A stretch of 64,000 bases of DNA from Clostridia bacterium (GTDB lineage: Bacteria > Acidobacteriota > Terriglobia > Terriglobales > Acidobacteriaceae): the NCBI GenBank assembly GCA_035561135.1, contig DATMYA010000008.1, forward strand, positions 558,001-622,000. The letters are read 5' to 3'. The notes below the pieces were generated by a model. The model was not told where the DNA came from and did not search any database. It was given only the letters and a program-made list of their open reading frames with translations. Positions 1 to 7,877 of this stretch are shown here, in pieces (position 1 is the stretch's first letter; every line of letters begins with the position of its first letter). The position numbers and the translations under genes were made by a program.

Positions 1-970
1 ACACCTGCAGGCGGCCGTTTTCCCGATGTTCCACTGCCTCCGGGCGAGACGCCAGCCGCGCCTCGATCATCGCCATGTCGAACACGCACTCGCCGCTCGC
101 ACGGAAACACGAGTGTGCATCTTCCGCAAACTCTTCCGCCGCCCGCGTACCGAAGTTCGCCCGCATCTCTCGACGAAAAGCGATCTGCCCGGAATCCAGG
201 CCGTACCGCTTGACCAGGTCGCGTTCTTCTTCCGTAAGCTCTCCCGCGACCACGCCCTCGCGCCGATAGACCGGTTCCCACCACCACGGGAAGAAGTGCC
301 GCACATGCCCCGTCACCTCCGCCCGCTGCCACTCGTCGTAGAAGCATCCGCCCGCGCCGTTCGGCGTTGACTCCAGCACCACTTCGCCATCCGTCGGAAC
401 GGCAGCACGCAGTGAAGCCAGCGTTCCCGCCGCATCCCGTGGCCAGCGTGCCACCTCCGAGCAATGCAAGTTGCGAATCGTCAGCCCGCGCCCGGCATTC
501 GGATCCGCCGCCGTCTCCACCCTGTATCCGCTATCCAGCCGCGGAAACACAATCTGCCTCGCATTCTCACGCGAAGTGACCAGCGCTCCTTTTCTCAATC
601 GCTCCGGCAGGTTCTCCAGGAAGCGATGAACAATGCGGAATATCTCTTCCGCCGAGCGCTGGTCGTGTGCCACCTGCACACTCAGCGTGCCGGGACGCGT
701 AATCGTCTGCAGAAAGAACCTTCCCGCCACATACGTCGTCAGCCCAAGCTGCCGCGCCTTCAGCACGATGTTCTTGTGCCCGCAGCGAGATTGGAACTCG
801 CGCTGTGCCCGGTTCAACACGAAGGGCGCCAGTCGCCCCTGCTTGTCCCGGATCTTTAAAAGACCCGGCATCAGCACTTCGCGAATTGTGGCGCCCTTGC
901 ATCCTTCCGGCCTGTCATCCAAACGTCGGCCCAGTGCCGTCAACACCTTCAGGTCAACCTCTGCCGACAT
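1..970 (-). CDS. Phage terminase large subunit, C-terminal part cut by window edge
   Basis: I translated the minus strand from the ATG at 970 to the left edge and found one uninterrupted frame of about 323 codons, so the gene continues outside. A GGGGAGAG ribosome site precedes the ATG. A Walker-A-like loop reads KARQLGLTT (about residues 71-79) and a Walker-B-like strand reads LHCSEVARW (about 168-176), the form seen in many terminase ATPases where the usual DE is SE. A later stretch with ESTPNGAGG (about 200-208) matches the coupling region. The enzyme would use ATP to pump phage DNA into proheads; the nuclease domain, if present, lies beyond the edge. It is the last visible gene of a leftward phage-like run, 84 bases after the tailspike-like gene. 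Confidence 0.85.
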   Translation of the reverse strand, partial: MSAEVDLKVLTALGRRLDDRPEGCKGATIREVLMPGLLKIRDKQGRLAPFVLNRAQREFQSRCGHKNIVLKARQLGLTTYVAGRFFLQTITRPGTLSVQVAHDQRSAEEIFRIVHRFLENLPERLRKGALVTSRENARQIVFPRLDSGYRVETAADPNAGRGLTIRNLHCSEVARWPRDAAGTLASLRAAVPTDGEVVLESTPNGAGGCFYDEWQRAEVTGHVRHFFPWWWEPVYRREGVVAGELTEEERDLVKRYGLDSGQIAFRREMRANFGTRAAEEFAEDAHSCFRASGECVFDMAMIEARLASRPEAVEHRENGRLQV

Positions 971-1054
971 CCGCTCTCCCCAGCTCTAGCCCCCTAACTC
1001 CCCTGAATCCCATGCCACACTCCGAGTTCTCGCTACAGACCGTTCCGCGGCCAT

Positions 1055-3700
1055 CTAGTTTCCGGTAAGAACGCGCATCGGAAGCCAAGTGCCGGGAGTT
1101 CCTCCCGCAACGCAGTACCAGCCGATCACGAGATACTTGCCGCCAGCCGTCCCCTGCTCCGTTGCAGCCGTGTTGTAAACCACGTCCCCAACCGCCCAGG
1201 TAAACGTCGTCGGGGCAGCCGTACCCTCACGCACTTTCTTCTTACGGAACGTTCCCATCTCCGCCCATTGCGACGTGGAGACCGGATTCGAGCATCCACC
1301 GCTCTGCAGACATATCCATCCGGTCGCACCGTACGCTAACGAGCTCGTATTTACGTCGGGGGCGCGGCTCAGAACCCGCGAGTATTGCGGCCATGTACTG
1401 CTCGCTGGCAGCGTCGGAACCGAATAGAGGTTGGCGGAATCGGCGTTGAGCGCCGACAGGCTGGTTCCGTTGAACTGCAGCACGTCTGTCTTGTAGGCAT
1501 TCTCCACGCTCGTTCCGCCCATCGCTTTCATCCCGCCGGAAACAAAAGGCGCACCCGCGTTCGAGAACTGCTCTATGCCATAGCAGTTCGCCGAAACTCC
1601 AGCCGCACGCGTGAACCCTGAATCGGCAATCATCAGCGTGCCGCTTCCACTGTTGCTGCTTACGCAGTCGATCATGCCCAGCCGTCCGTACTGGTACCAC
1701 ATATTGCCGATGAAACGATTGCCGTTGCTGCCCGATCCCGAAAGCGTGACGTTGTAATCGCCGCAGTTCGCGCCGCTACACAGGCCAAAGCCGTTGTTCT
1801 CCACGACTCCCTGCGAGTTGTCCAGGAAGAGCTGACGGTATGCGTTACCAGATTCCGTGCTCTTGTCCTCGAACCGGTTCCACGCAAAAGTGAAGCGCGA
1901 CTCGTAGCCGAGTTTCACCGCCCCAACCGTCGTAGCCCCGTGATAGTTGCTCACGAAGTGCTCAAAATCATTCTGCGAATAGACATTCCAGTTCGCGCCG
2001 CCCGAGCCCGACGACGCAGACTCGATGGCCCAGTTCCCGCAGATCCCGAATTCGTTGCGCTGAACGTGCGTGTTGATCACCGGTCCCAGCGTGGCGTCCC
2101 ACTTGATGCACGAGTCAACCGGACCATAGAAAAAGTTATGGTCAACAACATTGAGCCAAGTGCCCGAGGCGCCAATCCCGTTCTGCAAAATACCGAAGTA
2201 GTTGTCTTTCGCTTCGTGCAGCTTTCCGCTCGCCCAGTAAATGCCGACCGCAAGATGCGCGTCGTCCACCGAATGGAAGCCGCAGCCCTCCACCGTCATT
2301 TGTCCGCCGTAGTTACCCGCCGTGCCGTCGCCGGCCTGCAACATCCTGCCATTCGACGCACCCGTCCACACCAGCCGCGTTGAGTTCATCCCGCCCATGC
2401 ACCGGATCGAAGTACGCAACGTCGCGGGACTGTAGCTGGTTACCTTTACCGTGCTTCCCAGGATGTAAGTGCCTTGCGGCACGTTGACCGTGCAACCGGC
2501 CGTAGAGCAATAGTCTGCCGCTGCCTGGAACGCCGGCGAGTCATCCAGTTGCCATCCCCATACCGCGCCCTTGTTCGAAATCGTCGTGCTCGCCGCATCC
2601 GCAACGTCCACCTTGTCGATTCCGACATAGTTCGTAATCGTCGTCACCAGCGCAACGCCGCCGGGCCCCGCGCCTTGAATCTTCACTTGCTTGCCCAAGT
2701 CGGACGCCGAGAAGTACCAGCACGTCAGCCTCTTGTTTCCAGCCGCCATGGAGCACGTCTGGTAGAACTGCGCGTCTCCGCGTGCCCCGAAATCTTTAAC
2801 CGAAAGATATCCGCCCCGGAACGCACCCAGCTCGCGCAGGTCAAGTACGGGCCGCTTATCCGGATTCGTGAACGCATCCCTCCCTGCGTAGCCAGCCGGA
2901 ATCACCACGCTCCCGGCGGCCCCCGCATCAGTGATCGCCGCGGCAATGTTCGCGAACCGGTCGGCAAAGCGCATGCCGTTCACATCCCCACTTGCCAGGC
3001 GGTTTACCTCCAACGCCGTGCCCGCAGGCTGGTTTACCCGCTGAGAAGCTGTCGGATTCAGTTCCACCTTGCCCGCTCCACCACTCGCCGACGCGACGGA
3101 CGTGTCAACATACTGCTTGTTCGTAACCTGTTGATCCGCAACAGGCACAGGCACCAGCGGCGATACCGAAAAAGTCTTCACGCCGGCAATCGTCTCGTCG
3201 CCGTCCTTGTGCATCACCGCCGCATCCGTCGCCTTCCACGCAACCAATGAATCCACGTAATCGCGCCCCACAAACTGTGCTGCCACCGTCGCCGGCACCA
3301 CCTTGGAACGTATCGCGGAAACCGTGGTCGTCGGCGCATCCGGAACCGTCCAGTACTCCGTGCTCGTCGTGCCGTCGTCCAGTTTCAAAACCACTCTGTA
3401 ATGCGTTCCCGCCGGATCGGCGCCCGTGTTCGCCGCCAGTGCAAGGCTGATTGCGCCACCCGCGCCGATTTTCACGCTCTTCACGCCGGCCGCCACCGGC
3501 TGGCCACCCTTCGTCGTAAACGCCGGCCACGAAATCAACAATGTGCCCTGTGCTGCTGTGCCGTCTGCACGGTAAATCACGTCCACCACGGTCGTCGTAC
3601 TCGGCCCTTCGGCAACCGCCCGAGGCACGCTCACCGTCACCATCACCATCACCAGGAACCAAAAGAAAAGCCGCCCCTGTGGGCGGCACACGTTCAACAT
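1055..3700 (-). CDS. Secreted tailspike-like protein with pectate-lyase-type beta helix
   Basis: An 881-residue protein. Residues 1-31 look like a Sec signal peptide: positive start, hydrophobic run, then PRAVAEG. An N-terminal region (about 35-135) has a fibre-like Ala/Thr/Gly-rich composition, and a segment with ADQQVTNKQYVDT (about 188-200) is typical of phage fibre proteins. From about 300 (YLSVKDFGARGD) a pectate-lyase-3 type right-handed beta helix runs to about 700, with repeated Asn/Gly-rich turns. The C-terminal 100 residues may be a trimerisation or receptor-binding head. Family knowledge suggests polysaccharide binding or cleavage. No catalytic residues can be assigned. It sits between the phosphatase gene and the terminase gene, which is unusual for a fibre, and the signal peptide is odd for a virion protein. 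Confidence 0.7.
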   Translation of the reverse strand: MLNVCRPQGRLFFWFLVMVMVTVSVPRAVAEGPSTTTVVDVIYRADGTAAQGTLLISWPAFTTKGGQPVAAGVKSVKIGAGGAISLALAANTGADPAGTHYRVVLKLDDGTTSTEYWTVPDAPTTTVSAIRSKVVPATVAAQFVGRDYVDSLVAWKATDAAVMHKDGDETIAGVKTFSVSPLVPVPVADQQVTNKQYVDTSVASASGGAGKVELNPTASQRVNQPAGTALEVNRLASGDVNGMRFADRFANIAAAITDAGAAGSVVIPAGYAGRDAFTNPDKRPVLDLRELGAFRGGYLSVKDFGARGDAQFYQTCSMAAGNKRLTCWYFSASDLGKQVKIQGAGPGGVALVTTITNYVGIDKVDVADAASTTISNKGAVWGWQLDDSPAFQAAADYCSTAGCTVNVPQGTYILGSTVKVTSYSPATLRTSIRCMGGMNSTRLVWTGASNGRMLQAGDGTAGNYGGQMTVEGCGFHSVDDAHLAVGIYWASGKLHEAKDNYFGILQNGIGASGTWLNVVDHNFFYGPVDSCIKWDATLGPVINTHVQRNEFGICGNWAIESASSGSGGANWNVYSQNDFEHFVSNYHGATTVGAVKLGYESRFTFAWNRFEDKSTESGNAYRQLFLDNSQGVVENNGFGLCSGANCGDYNVTLSGSGSNGNRFIGNMWYQYGRLGMIDCVSSNSGSGTLMIADSGFTRAAGVSANCYGIEQFSNAGAPFVSGGMKAMGGTSVENAYKTDVLQFNGTSLSALNADSANLYSVPTLPASSTWPQYSRVLSRAPDVNTSSLAYGATGWICLQSGGCSNPVSTSQWAEMGTFRKKKVREGTAAPTTFTWAVGDVVYNTAATEQGTAGGKYLVIGWYCVAGGTPGTWLPMRVLTGN

Positions 3701-3758
3701 GACCTCACTCTTCCTGTCTCAATTCCGCGGTCTCACTCCATCCCGCTCACCACAACTC

Positions 3759-3804
3759 CGTCATTCTGAGCGCGGCAACGCCGGACGCAGTCGAAGGACC
3801 CTGC
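3759..3804. repeat. Dispersed intergenic repeat, family C copy 1
   Basis: The stretch opens with CGTCATTCTGAGCGCGGCAA and closes with CAGTCGAAGGACCCTGC. The same start and end words recur at 4889-4976, and the end word recurs at 21530-21575 and, inverted, at 56902-56950. It occupies the space between the phosphatase and tailspike genes. Function unknown. Confidence 0.6.
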
Positions 3805-3839
3805 CTTTACGATCTCGACCGCACCACCCACCCCGACAA

Positions 3840-4289
3840 CTAATCCGCTGCAGCATACTGCTTCATGAAGTCTTCCACACTTCGAACGTAAACGTCTGCG
3901 AAGTCCACCACATACCGCTTCGACTGAATCAAGTGCTTGGCTTCCCGGAGTTCGTGCCCCAGGGCTCGCATCACCGCCAGCGCCATCATTGGCGCGCGAT
4001 GCACCCCAGCCGCACAATGAATGAATAGCTTCGACTCCGGTTCCTTAAAAGCCTCTAGCGCAAAATCGACTCCGCGCTGGAAAATGTAAGCAGACTTCGG
4101 CTGAAAATCATCGTCCACCGGGTTCCACAGCACCTCGACCCCGGTTCCGTTCGCCAGCGGAGTGTCGTCGAACTCGATCTGCATATCGATGATGTGCGTC
4201 ACCCCGGCGTCGACCACCTCGGCCATCTTGCTCTTCACCCAGATGCCCCCGCCGACCGCAATCCGATCTGTGATCCAAGTCATGTCCAT
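3840..4289 (-). CDS. Dual-specificity-type protein phosphatase
   Basis: A 149-residue protein with the CX5R signature HCAAGVHRAP: nucleophile Cys92, phosphate-binding Arg98. An Asp-rich segment (NPVDDDFQP, about 56-64) is well placed to supply the general acid. The length matches a minimal dual-specificity phosphatase (VHR/PTEN-like fold). It would remove phosphate from Ser/Thr/Tyr residues or another phospho-substrate; the substrate cannot be told from sequence. It is cytoplasmic, without signal or membrane segment. It lies inside the phage-like leftward run, 51 bases after the Lys-rich small protein. Start at Met1 or Met3 is possible; neither has a strong ribosome site. Confidence 0.8.
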   Translation of the reverse strand: MDMTWITDRIAVGGGIWVKSKMAEVVDAGVTHIIDMQIEFDDTPLANGTGVEVLWNPVDDDFQPKSAYIFQRGVDFALEAFKEPESKLFIHCAAGVHRAPMMALAVMRALGHELREAKHLIQSKRYVVDFADVYVRSVEDFMKQYAAAD

Positions 4290-4339
4290 CTGCGCTCAGT
4301 ATCCATTCCAGCCGCTCTGTTCGGCGGCAGATTCATCGA

Positions 4340-4729
4340 TTAGATGCAATCGGCCCGGCTCTTCTGGCCCGCCACGTCGGCAGTCTCACCCGCCGACACG
4401 TCATTATGAACCCCTAGCGATTTCAGCAGGATCGTCAACGAATCTTGCGCCTGCACCTGCTCGCCGTCATCAAACGGAACCTTGTCCACGCCTGCAAACT
4501 CGAACAAAAACTTCGCCGTCGTATGACTCCCCTTCTTGGCCTCTTCGATCAGGTCGTGAACAACGCCATCGATCTCCCGGTAAACCCGGTTGCGCGCTTT
4601 CCGTATCAACTCCTGCCGATCCACCTTCCTGCCAGTGGATCTGCCCGTCGGCTTGCTCTTCGCGCCAGACTTCCTTCCGTCTATCCCCCGACCCTTCGTG
4701 CTTCCTTTGCCCGCTGCCTTTGCCGCCAT
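4340..4729 (-). CDS. Lys-rich small protein of the phage-like module
   Basis: A 129-residue protein. The first 40 residues are rich in Lys, Gly and Arg and probably disordered or nucleic-acid-binding. Residues 40-90 form a predicted helical segment with the phrase AKKGSHTTAKFLFEFAGV, which I associate from memory with small proteins encoded near phage terminases in Acidobacteria. A terminase small subunit or DNA-binding accessory role is possible but unproven. AGAGGG directly precedes the ATG. A candidate promoter or operator repeat lies 30-90 bases upstream (4761-4814). Confidence 0.6.
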   Translation of the reverse strand: MAAKAAGKGSTKGRGIDGRKSGAKSKPTGRSTGRKVDRQELIRKARNRVYREIDGVVHDLIEEAKKGSHTTAKFLFEFAGVDKVPFDDGEQVQAQDSLTILLKSLGVHNDVSAGETADVAGQKSRADCI

Positions 4730-4760
4730 CCCTCTGCCCGGGAGTTCTACTCCCTACTTT

Positions 4761-4814
4761 CAGAATATCAATTCGCATACCCAAACTGTGACATCGGAAC
4801 GAAAACTATATTCC
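4761..4814 (-). promoter_or_regulatory. Candidate phage promoter/operator, copy A of a 54-base direct repeat
   Basis: On the minus strand this reads GTCACA, 19 bases, then TATTCT, leading to the Lys-rich gene start at 4729. It aligns with 5064-5118 over its whole length, sharing the core CTGTGACATCG, CAGAATA and CTAT-TTCC with identical spacing. The flank 4796-4819 has a GGAACG...CGTTCC inverted repeat. Promoter function is inferred. Confidence 0.4.
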
Positions 4815-4888
4815 GTTCCGAATCAACCCAGTACGTCGCTTCAAATCCTTATACCCCCTTGACACACCCTCGTTGCCTTTAAAAAATC

Positions 4889-4976
4889 CGTCATCCTGAG
4901 CGAAGCCCGGCAACTGCATCACAATGAGATCAAGCGCAGCACGGCAACGCTCGGGCGCAGTTGAAGGACCCCTTTT
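4889..4976. repeat. Dispersed intergenic repeat, family C copy 2
   Basis: Begins CGTCATCCTGAGCGAAGCC and ends CGCAGTTGAAGGACCCCTTTT, matching the ends of copy 1 at 3759-3804 with a longer middle. It fills much of the 381-base gap between the Lys-rich gene and the sigma-like gene. I see no credible gene in that gap. Confidence 0.6.
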
Positions 4977-5063
4977 GTTCCATTCGCTGAATTCCCGCAC
5001 ATCTTCCAAAACAAAGTCGGGTGCAAGGCCAGCGCCTCGCACCCGCAATCTTTTACCTATATC

Positions 5064-5118
5064 CAGAATAGCAGTTTGAACGGCCTACCTGTGACATCGA
5101 TAGACGAACTCTATTTCC
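5064..5118 (-). promoter_or_regulatory. Candidate phage promoter/operator, copy B of the direct repeat
   Basis: Imperfect copy of 4761-4814, keeping CAGAATA, CTGTGACATCG and CTAT-TTCC and the same 19-base distance between GTCACA and TATTCT on the minus strand. It overlaps the stop codon of the sigma-like gene (5111-5113) and points into the gap before the Lys-rich gene, so that gene may have two promoters. Function inferred. Confidence 0.35.
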
Positions 5119-5737
5119 TTGCGAATGCGGTACATGAGTGTGCTGCTTGGCTTTTCCCCTCTTGACAGCTGATCCGTCCACTCGGTTTTCTCCTCGTCGC
5201 TTGCTCCTCTCGTTCCCTGCCATTCGATGTATGTACCCCAAGCACCGATCGCACCGTTCGTCCGTGGCGGACCGTGTCAAGCGGCAGCAGGAGTTCCGCC
5301 TCCAGCAGGATGCGACTCGTCTCGTCCAGCGCAACTGCGTACTGCCGCACGATCTGCCGGCGCGACACGCCCAACATCCTGCTCACTTCCTCATGCGAGT
5401 ATTCCTGCAACACGACTCTTGCAATAATCGTGCGCGACTGCTCATTCAGTTTTTCCAGGCACCGCTCCACATCGTGCACAAAAATCACGACATCTTCGAA
5501 CGTGTGCAGCTTGTAAGAACTCACCTTCGCGCGGAAGAACTCGCCGCCCAGAACCGATGGCAACCTGCCTATGTCGATCGACATGCGGAAGTAGCGCCGC
5601 AACAACGCAACCGTGTACTCCCGGTACAGGCCAATACTGTCCCAGTCGTCATCTTCATCGGCAACTGCATGGATTTCCAGTCGCAAGCTGGTTCTGCACT
5701 CTCCGAAAACCCGTTCTCGTTTTTCTGCGCGCATCAT
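5111..5737 (-). CDS. Sigma-factor region-4-like regulator of the phage module
   Basis: A 208-residue protein starting at the ATG at 5737, which overlaps the stop of the upstream zinc-ribbon gene as ATGA and has AGGAAGTGG upstream. A further in-frame start 57 bases earlier is possible but lies inside that gene. Residues about 95-145 (LNEQSRTIIARVVLQEYSHE followed by EVSRMLGVSRRQIVRQY) look like sigma-70 region 4: a helix-turn-helix with LGVSR as the turn. The N-terminal half has no clear region 2. The last 45 residues are low-complexity and rich in Arg, Ser and Gln and may be a diverged tail. It could be a phage sigma-like activator acting on the GTGACATC-type sites nearby; this is inference. 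Confidence 0.6.
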   Translation of the reverse strand: MMRAEKRERVFGECRTSLRLEIHAVADEDDDWDSIGLYREYTVALLRRYFRMSIDIGRLPSVLGGEFFRAKVSSYKLHTFEDVVIFVHDVERCLEKLNEQSRTIIARVVLQEYSHEEVSRMLGVSRRQIVRQYAVALDETSRILLEAELLLPLDTVRHGRTVRSVLGVHTSNGREREEQATRRKPSGRISCQEGKSQAAHSCTAFARK

Positions 5738-6015
5738 GCCCGCCCCACTTCCTCGGGCATTGCCCCGAAAGCCAGAGTTTCCAGCCACGCACAATCGTTG
5801 GCCCCTGGGGCCGCCGATGCTAGCGTCAAAGCCAGCATCCCGCTATTATCCCTGCGTTCCCGTTGCTTTCGCCGTTCAGGCATCTGAGCTTCCACCCGGG
5901 CACAAGGCCCGCAGAAACTCTCGTCCAATCCAGAACGGCGCACCCACAGCCCGCCACACCGTTCGCAGTACTTCAATTCAAGCCGAATTAGAACCTGGTC
6001 ACCGATAAAGTTCAT
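5734..6015 (-). CDS. Small zinc-ribbon protein
   Basis: A 93-residue protein from the ATG at 6015, chosen because AAGAGGG lies just upstream and because the conserved part starts there; a longer frame reaches 6084. Four cysteines form two knuckles, YCERCGGLW and FCGPC (about residues 16-36), separated by about 15 residues, which indicates a structural zinc ribbon. The rest is charged and then Ala/Gly-rich. Translation is probably coupled to the sigma-like gene through the ATGA overlap, so the two may act together, for example as a DNA-binding accessory pair. Molecular role unknown. Confidence 0.6.
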   Translation of the reverse strand: MNFIGDQVLIRLELKYCERCGGLWVRRSGLDESFCGPCARVEAQMPERRKQRERRDNSGMLALTLASAAPGANDCAWLETLAFGAMPEEVGRA

Positions 6016-6076
6016 TCCCTCTTGTCCCATTGGCCCACGCAACAAAGAGCCCTGCATCCATGCGAATCCCACACGC

Positions 6077-6101
6077 GGTGACATCTCGGAACGTTTTCTG
6101 G
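6077..6101 (-). promoter_or_regulatory. GTGACATC-type motif upstream of the zinc-ribbon gene
   Basis: Reads GTGACATCTCGGAACG on the + strand, the same word as in 4788-4801 (GTGACATCGGAACG) with two extra bases. It lies 60-90 bases upstream of the zinc-ribbon start, so three leftward positions in the module carry this word. A shared operator or promoter element is plausible. Confidence 0.35.
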
Positions 6102-6321
6102 CCCATCAGAGCCAGAATGGAAGACCGTTCTGAAATCGGACTCAGTCGAGAACTAAGCCGGATTCACATCTGGACGCAGGGCTCGTTTTTGTTACGATGA
6201 CCTGCTTTACTTATTTATTTAATTGGTTTTACCCGACGTACAACCCAGTCCAGGATGTTACTAACTGTAGGAACATCCGTCGCCTCTCGTTACTGAAGCG
6301 GCGAGTCCAAGAGCTGGGAAC

Positions 6322-6540
6322 TTAAACCAGCCGATCGTCCCAACGACGGCTAAAATACCCTTCCTCGTAACCGGATTTCAAAACGCGGCCGTTCTGAACG
6401 ATAACGCTGACACGGCCCGTAAACTTGAGCGCCACGAGGAGACGTTCAATGGACGACGAGATGATTTCTCCGTCCCGGACCTTTCTGCGGAATTCCAGAA
6501 ACACCGCTTCGTCTGGAGTATTAGTGCTCGATAATTTCAT
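6322..6540 (-). CDS. Small conserved-looking protein, possibly DUF2292-like
   Basis: A 72-residue protein from the ATG at 6540, preferred over an upstream in-frame start because AAGGGGA lies just ahead of it. The core, about residues 25-58, reads as helix then two strands (IERLLVALKF, RVSVIVQNGRV), loosely like the YezD/DUF2292 fold that contains 'VxIIVQDGxV'. That similarity is weak and from memory. It is the first leftward gene after the divergent region opposite the repressor, the place where phage modules often keep an early regulatory protein. Function unknown. Confidence 0.5.
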   Translation of the reverse strand: MKLSSTNTPDEAVFLEFRRKVRDGEIISSSIERLLVALKFTGRVSVIVQNGRVLKSGYEEGYFSRRWDDRLV

Positions 6541-6688
6541 GAAGAGTCCCCTTGGCCCTTTGGTGGTGGGAAGGCGCAACAATACTTCGTTTCAATATTC
6601 CGGGTCAAGAATTCTATTTCTATAAGAATTAATTGTTTATGAATATTATTGCTGAAAGCTATTTATTACACGAAAAACATAAACCTCT
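6541..6688. promoter_or_regulatory. AT-rich divergent control region of the phage-like module
   Basis: Between the leftward small gene (start 6540) and the rightward repressor (start 6689) the sequence turns strikingly AT-rich from about 6591 to 6685. It contains short palindromes AGAATTCT (6608-6615), AATTAATT (6627-6634) and AATATT (about 6642-6647). This is the expected location of the repressor operators and two divergent promoters. Exact -35/-10 boxes cannot be fixed. Confidence 0.5.
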
Positions 6689-7405
6689 ATGACCTTCAAA
6701 ACTTTGCAAGACGCTTTGCGCCAACTACTCGCTGACCGCATCGAGCAGGGCGAGTTCACCGGAATCGTCCTCGCTTCCCGCGCTGGCTTCAAACAGGCGC
6801 ATATCTCCAACTTCCTCAATCACAAACGCGGCCTCAGCCTGGAAGGAATGGACCGCATCCTCCACGTCCTCAAGCTGTCTGTCCTGGACCTCGTCAATCC
6901 GGCGGAGATCAACAAGCGAGCCAGCATCCCGCCTCCACCCGAGCGCGAGTACGAGAATGTGGTGCTCGTCCCTGGCATGCTCGCCGCCTCCGCCCCCTTG
7001 ATCCAGCAGGAGAGTGTCGCAGACACCCTGAAGTTCAAGCGCAGCTTCCTGCGACGACTACGCCCGGATATGGCCAGCCGTCGCGATGACTGGTTGCGTT
7101 TCGTGCTCATCAAGGTCGATGCCGAACAGGCCATGGCTATGTATCCGCGCATGATGCCGAACGCCACGCTCCTGCTCGACCGACACTACAATTCGCTCAA
7201 GCCATACCGGCGCAATGACCGGACCATGTATGCCGTCCGTAAGGACCGCGAGTGCGTCATCCGCTACGTCGAACTTCAGGGACGCCAGCTTTCCCTGCGT
7301 CCGCAGAATGACGAGTATCCGCTCGACTTCATCCCGATCGCCGCAGGCAAGACCTTCGCCGACTACATCATCGGCCGCGTCTGCCACGTCGGCATCGAGA
7401 CGTAG
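6689..7405 (+). CDS. XRE-family phage-type repressor with degenerate S24 domain
   Basis: A 238-residue protein. Residues about 20-65 form a helix-turn-helix (LASRAGFKQAHISNFLNHKR) of the Cro/CI type. Residues about 125-225 follow the LexA/S24 fold pattern ending in QNDEYP, but the position of the catalytic Ser (GDSM in active proteins) reads EQAM and the catalytic Lys position reads Arg (VIRYVE). Self-cleavage on SOS signals is therefore unlikely. It probably binds the AT-rich region upstream and silences the leftward phage genes and itself. It is the only + strand gene of the module. Confidence 0.75.
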   Translation: MTFKTLQDALRQLLADRIEQGEFTGIVLASRAGFKQAHISNFLNHKRGLSLEGMDRILHVLKLSVLDLVNPAEINKRASIPPPPEREYENVVLVPGMLAASAPLIQQESVADTLKFKRSFLRRLRPDMASRRDDWLRFVLIKVDAEQAMAMYPRMMPNATLLLDRHYNSLKPYRRNDRTMYAVRKDRECVIRYVELQGRQLSLRPQNDEYPLDFIPIAAGKTFADYIIGRVCHVGIET

Positions 7406-7877
7406 TCACGGCCCAGCATTTCAAGTGCTCTGGCAATAACAGAAGTATTCGCTTCTTGAAAGGGCTTCTGGTAATCCAGTCCCTGCACGGGAAGGGCTGC
7501 CCTGGATGAGTTGATGTCCTGGCAGGCCTTCACAAGCTGCCGAAACACTGGCTTCGCAGCCTGCTGAGACTCGATTTTCGAAGGGTGCATTCAGGCGCGA
7601 GCCATCGCTCTAAAAGAACGCGGCTCAGAAAGCTGTTGAGAAACCAGATTCTTTGAAGGGGGCGCGCCTTCAGGCGTGCCGTAAGTCGCACTGAATGAGA
7701 AGCGGCTTTTAGCCGCTGAGGGCCGGGATCGCTGCTATCAAATCTGCCGCCGGCACGACTCGCGCACGGCACTCTTTTTGGATATCATCTCGAAAGCTCG
7801 GATCGAGTGAAGCTCGGTCACTCACATCGGCGGCCGCATCGGTTTCTCATACCATCACTTCAGGAGGCAAGGCTTCA
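7406..7877. other. 472-base intergenic region with a dispersed repeat
   Basis: No credible gene. It contains the family A repeat at 7651-7721. The last 20 bases carry the AGGAGG ribosome site of the next gene. This may be the outer boundary of the phage-like module, but I found no attachment-site duplication within the window. Confidence 0.5.
7651..7721 (+). repeat. Dispersed palindromic repeat, family A copy 1
   Basis: Two short inverted repeats in tandem: GCGCGCCTTCAGGCGTGCC and AGCGGCTTTTAGCCGCT, joined by GTAAGTCGCACTGAATGAGA. A nearly identical copy is at 45813-45881, half a copy at 51601-51619 (inverted) and a decayed copy at 9037-9074. Confidence 0.75.

Noticed and set aside
4806..5048. 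Small minus-strand frame of 80 codons in the phage-like module
   Set aside because: It is built mostly from the family C repeat at 4889-4976 and has no ribosome site.
7406..7877. Attachment site of the phage-like module
   Set aside because: No tRNA gene and no second copy of a core sequence can be seen within the window; the other boundary lies outside.
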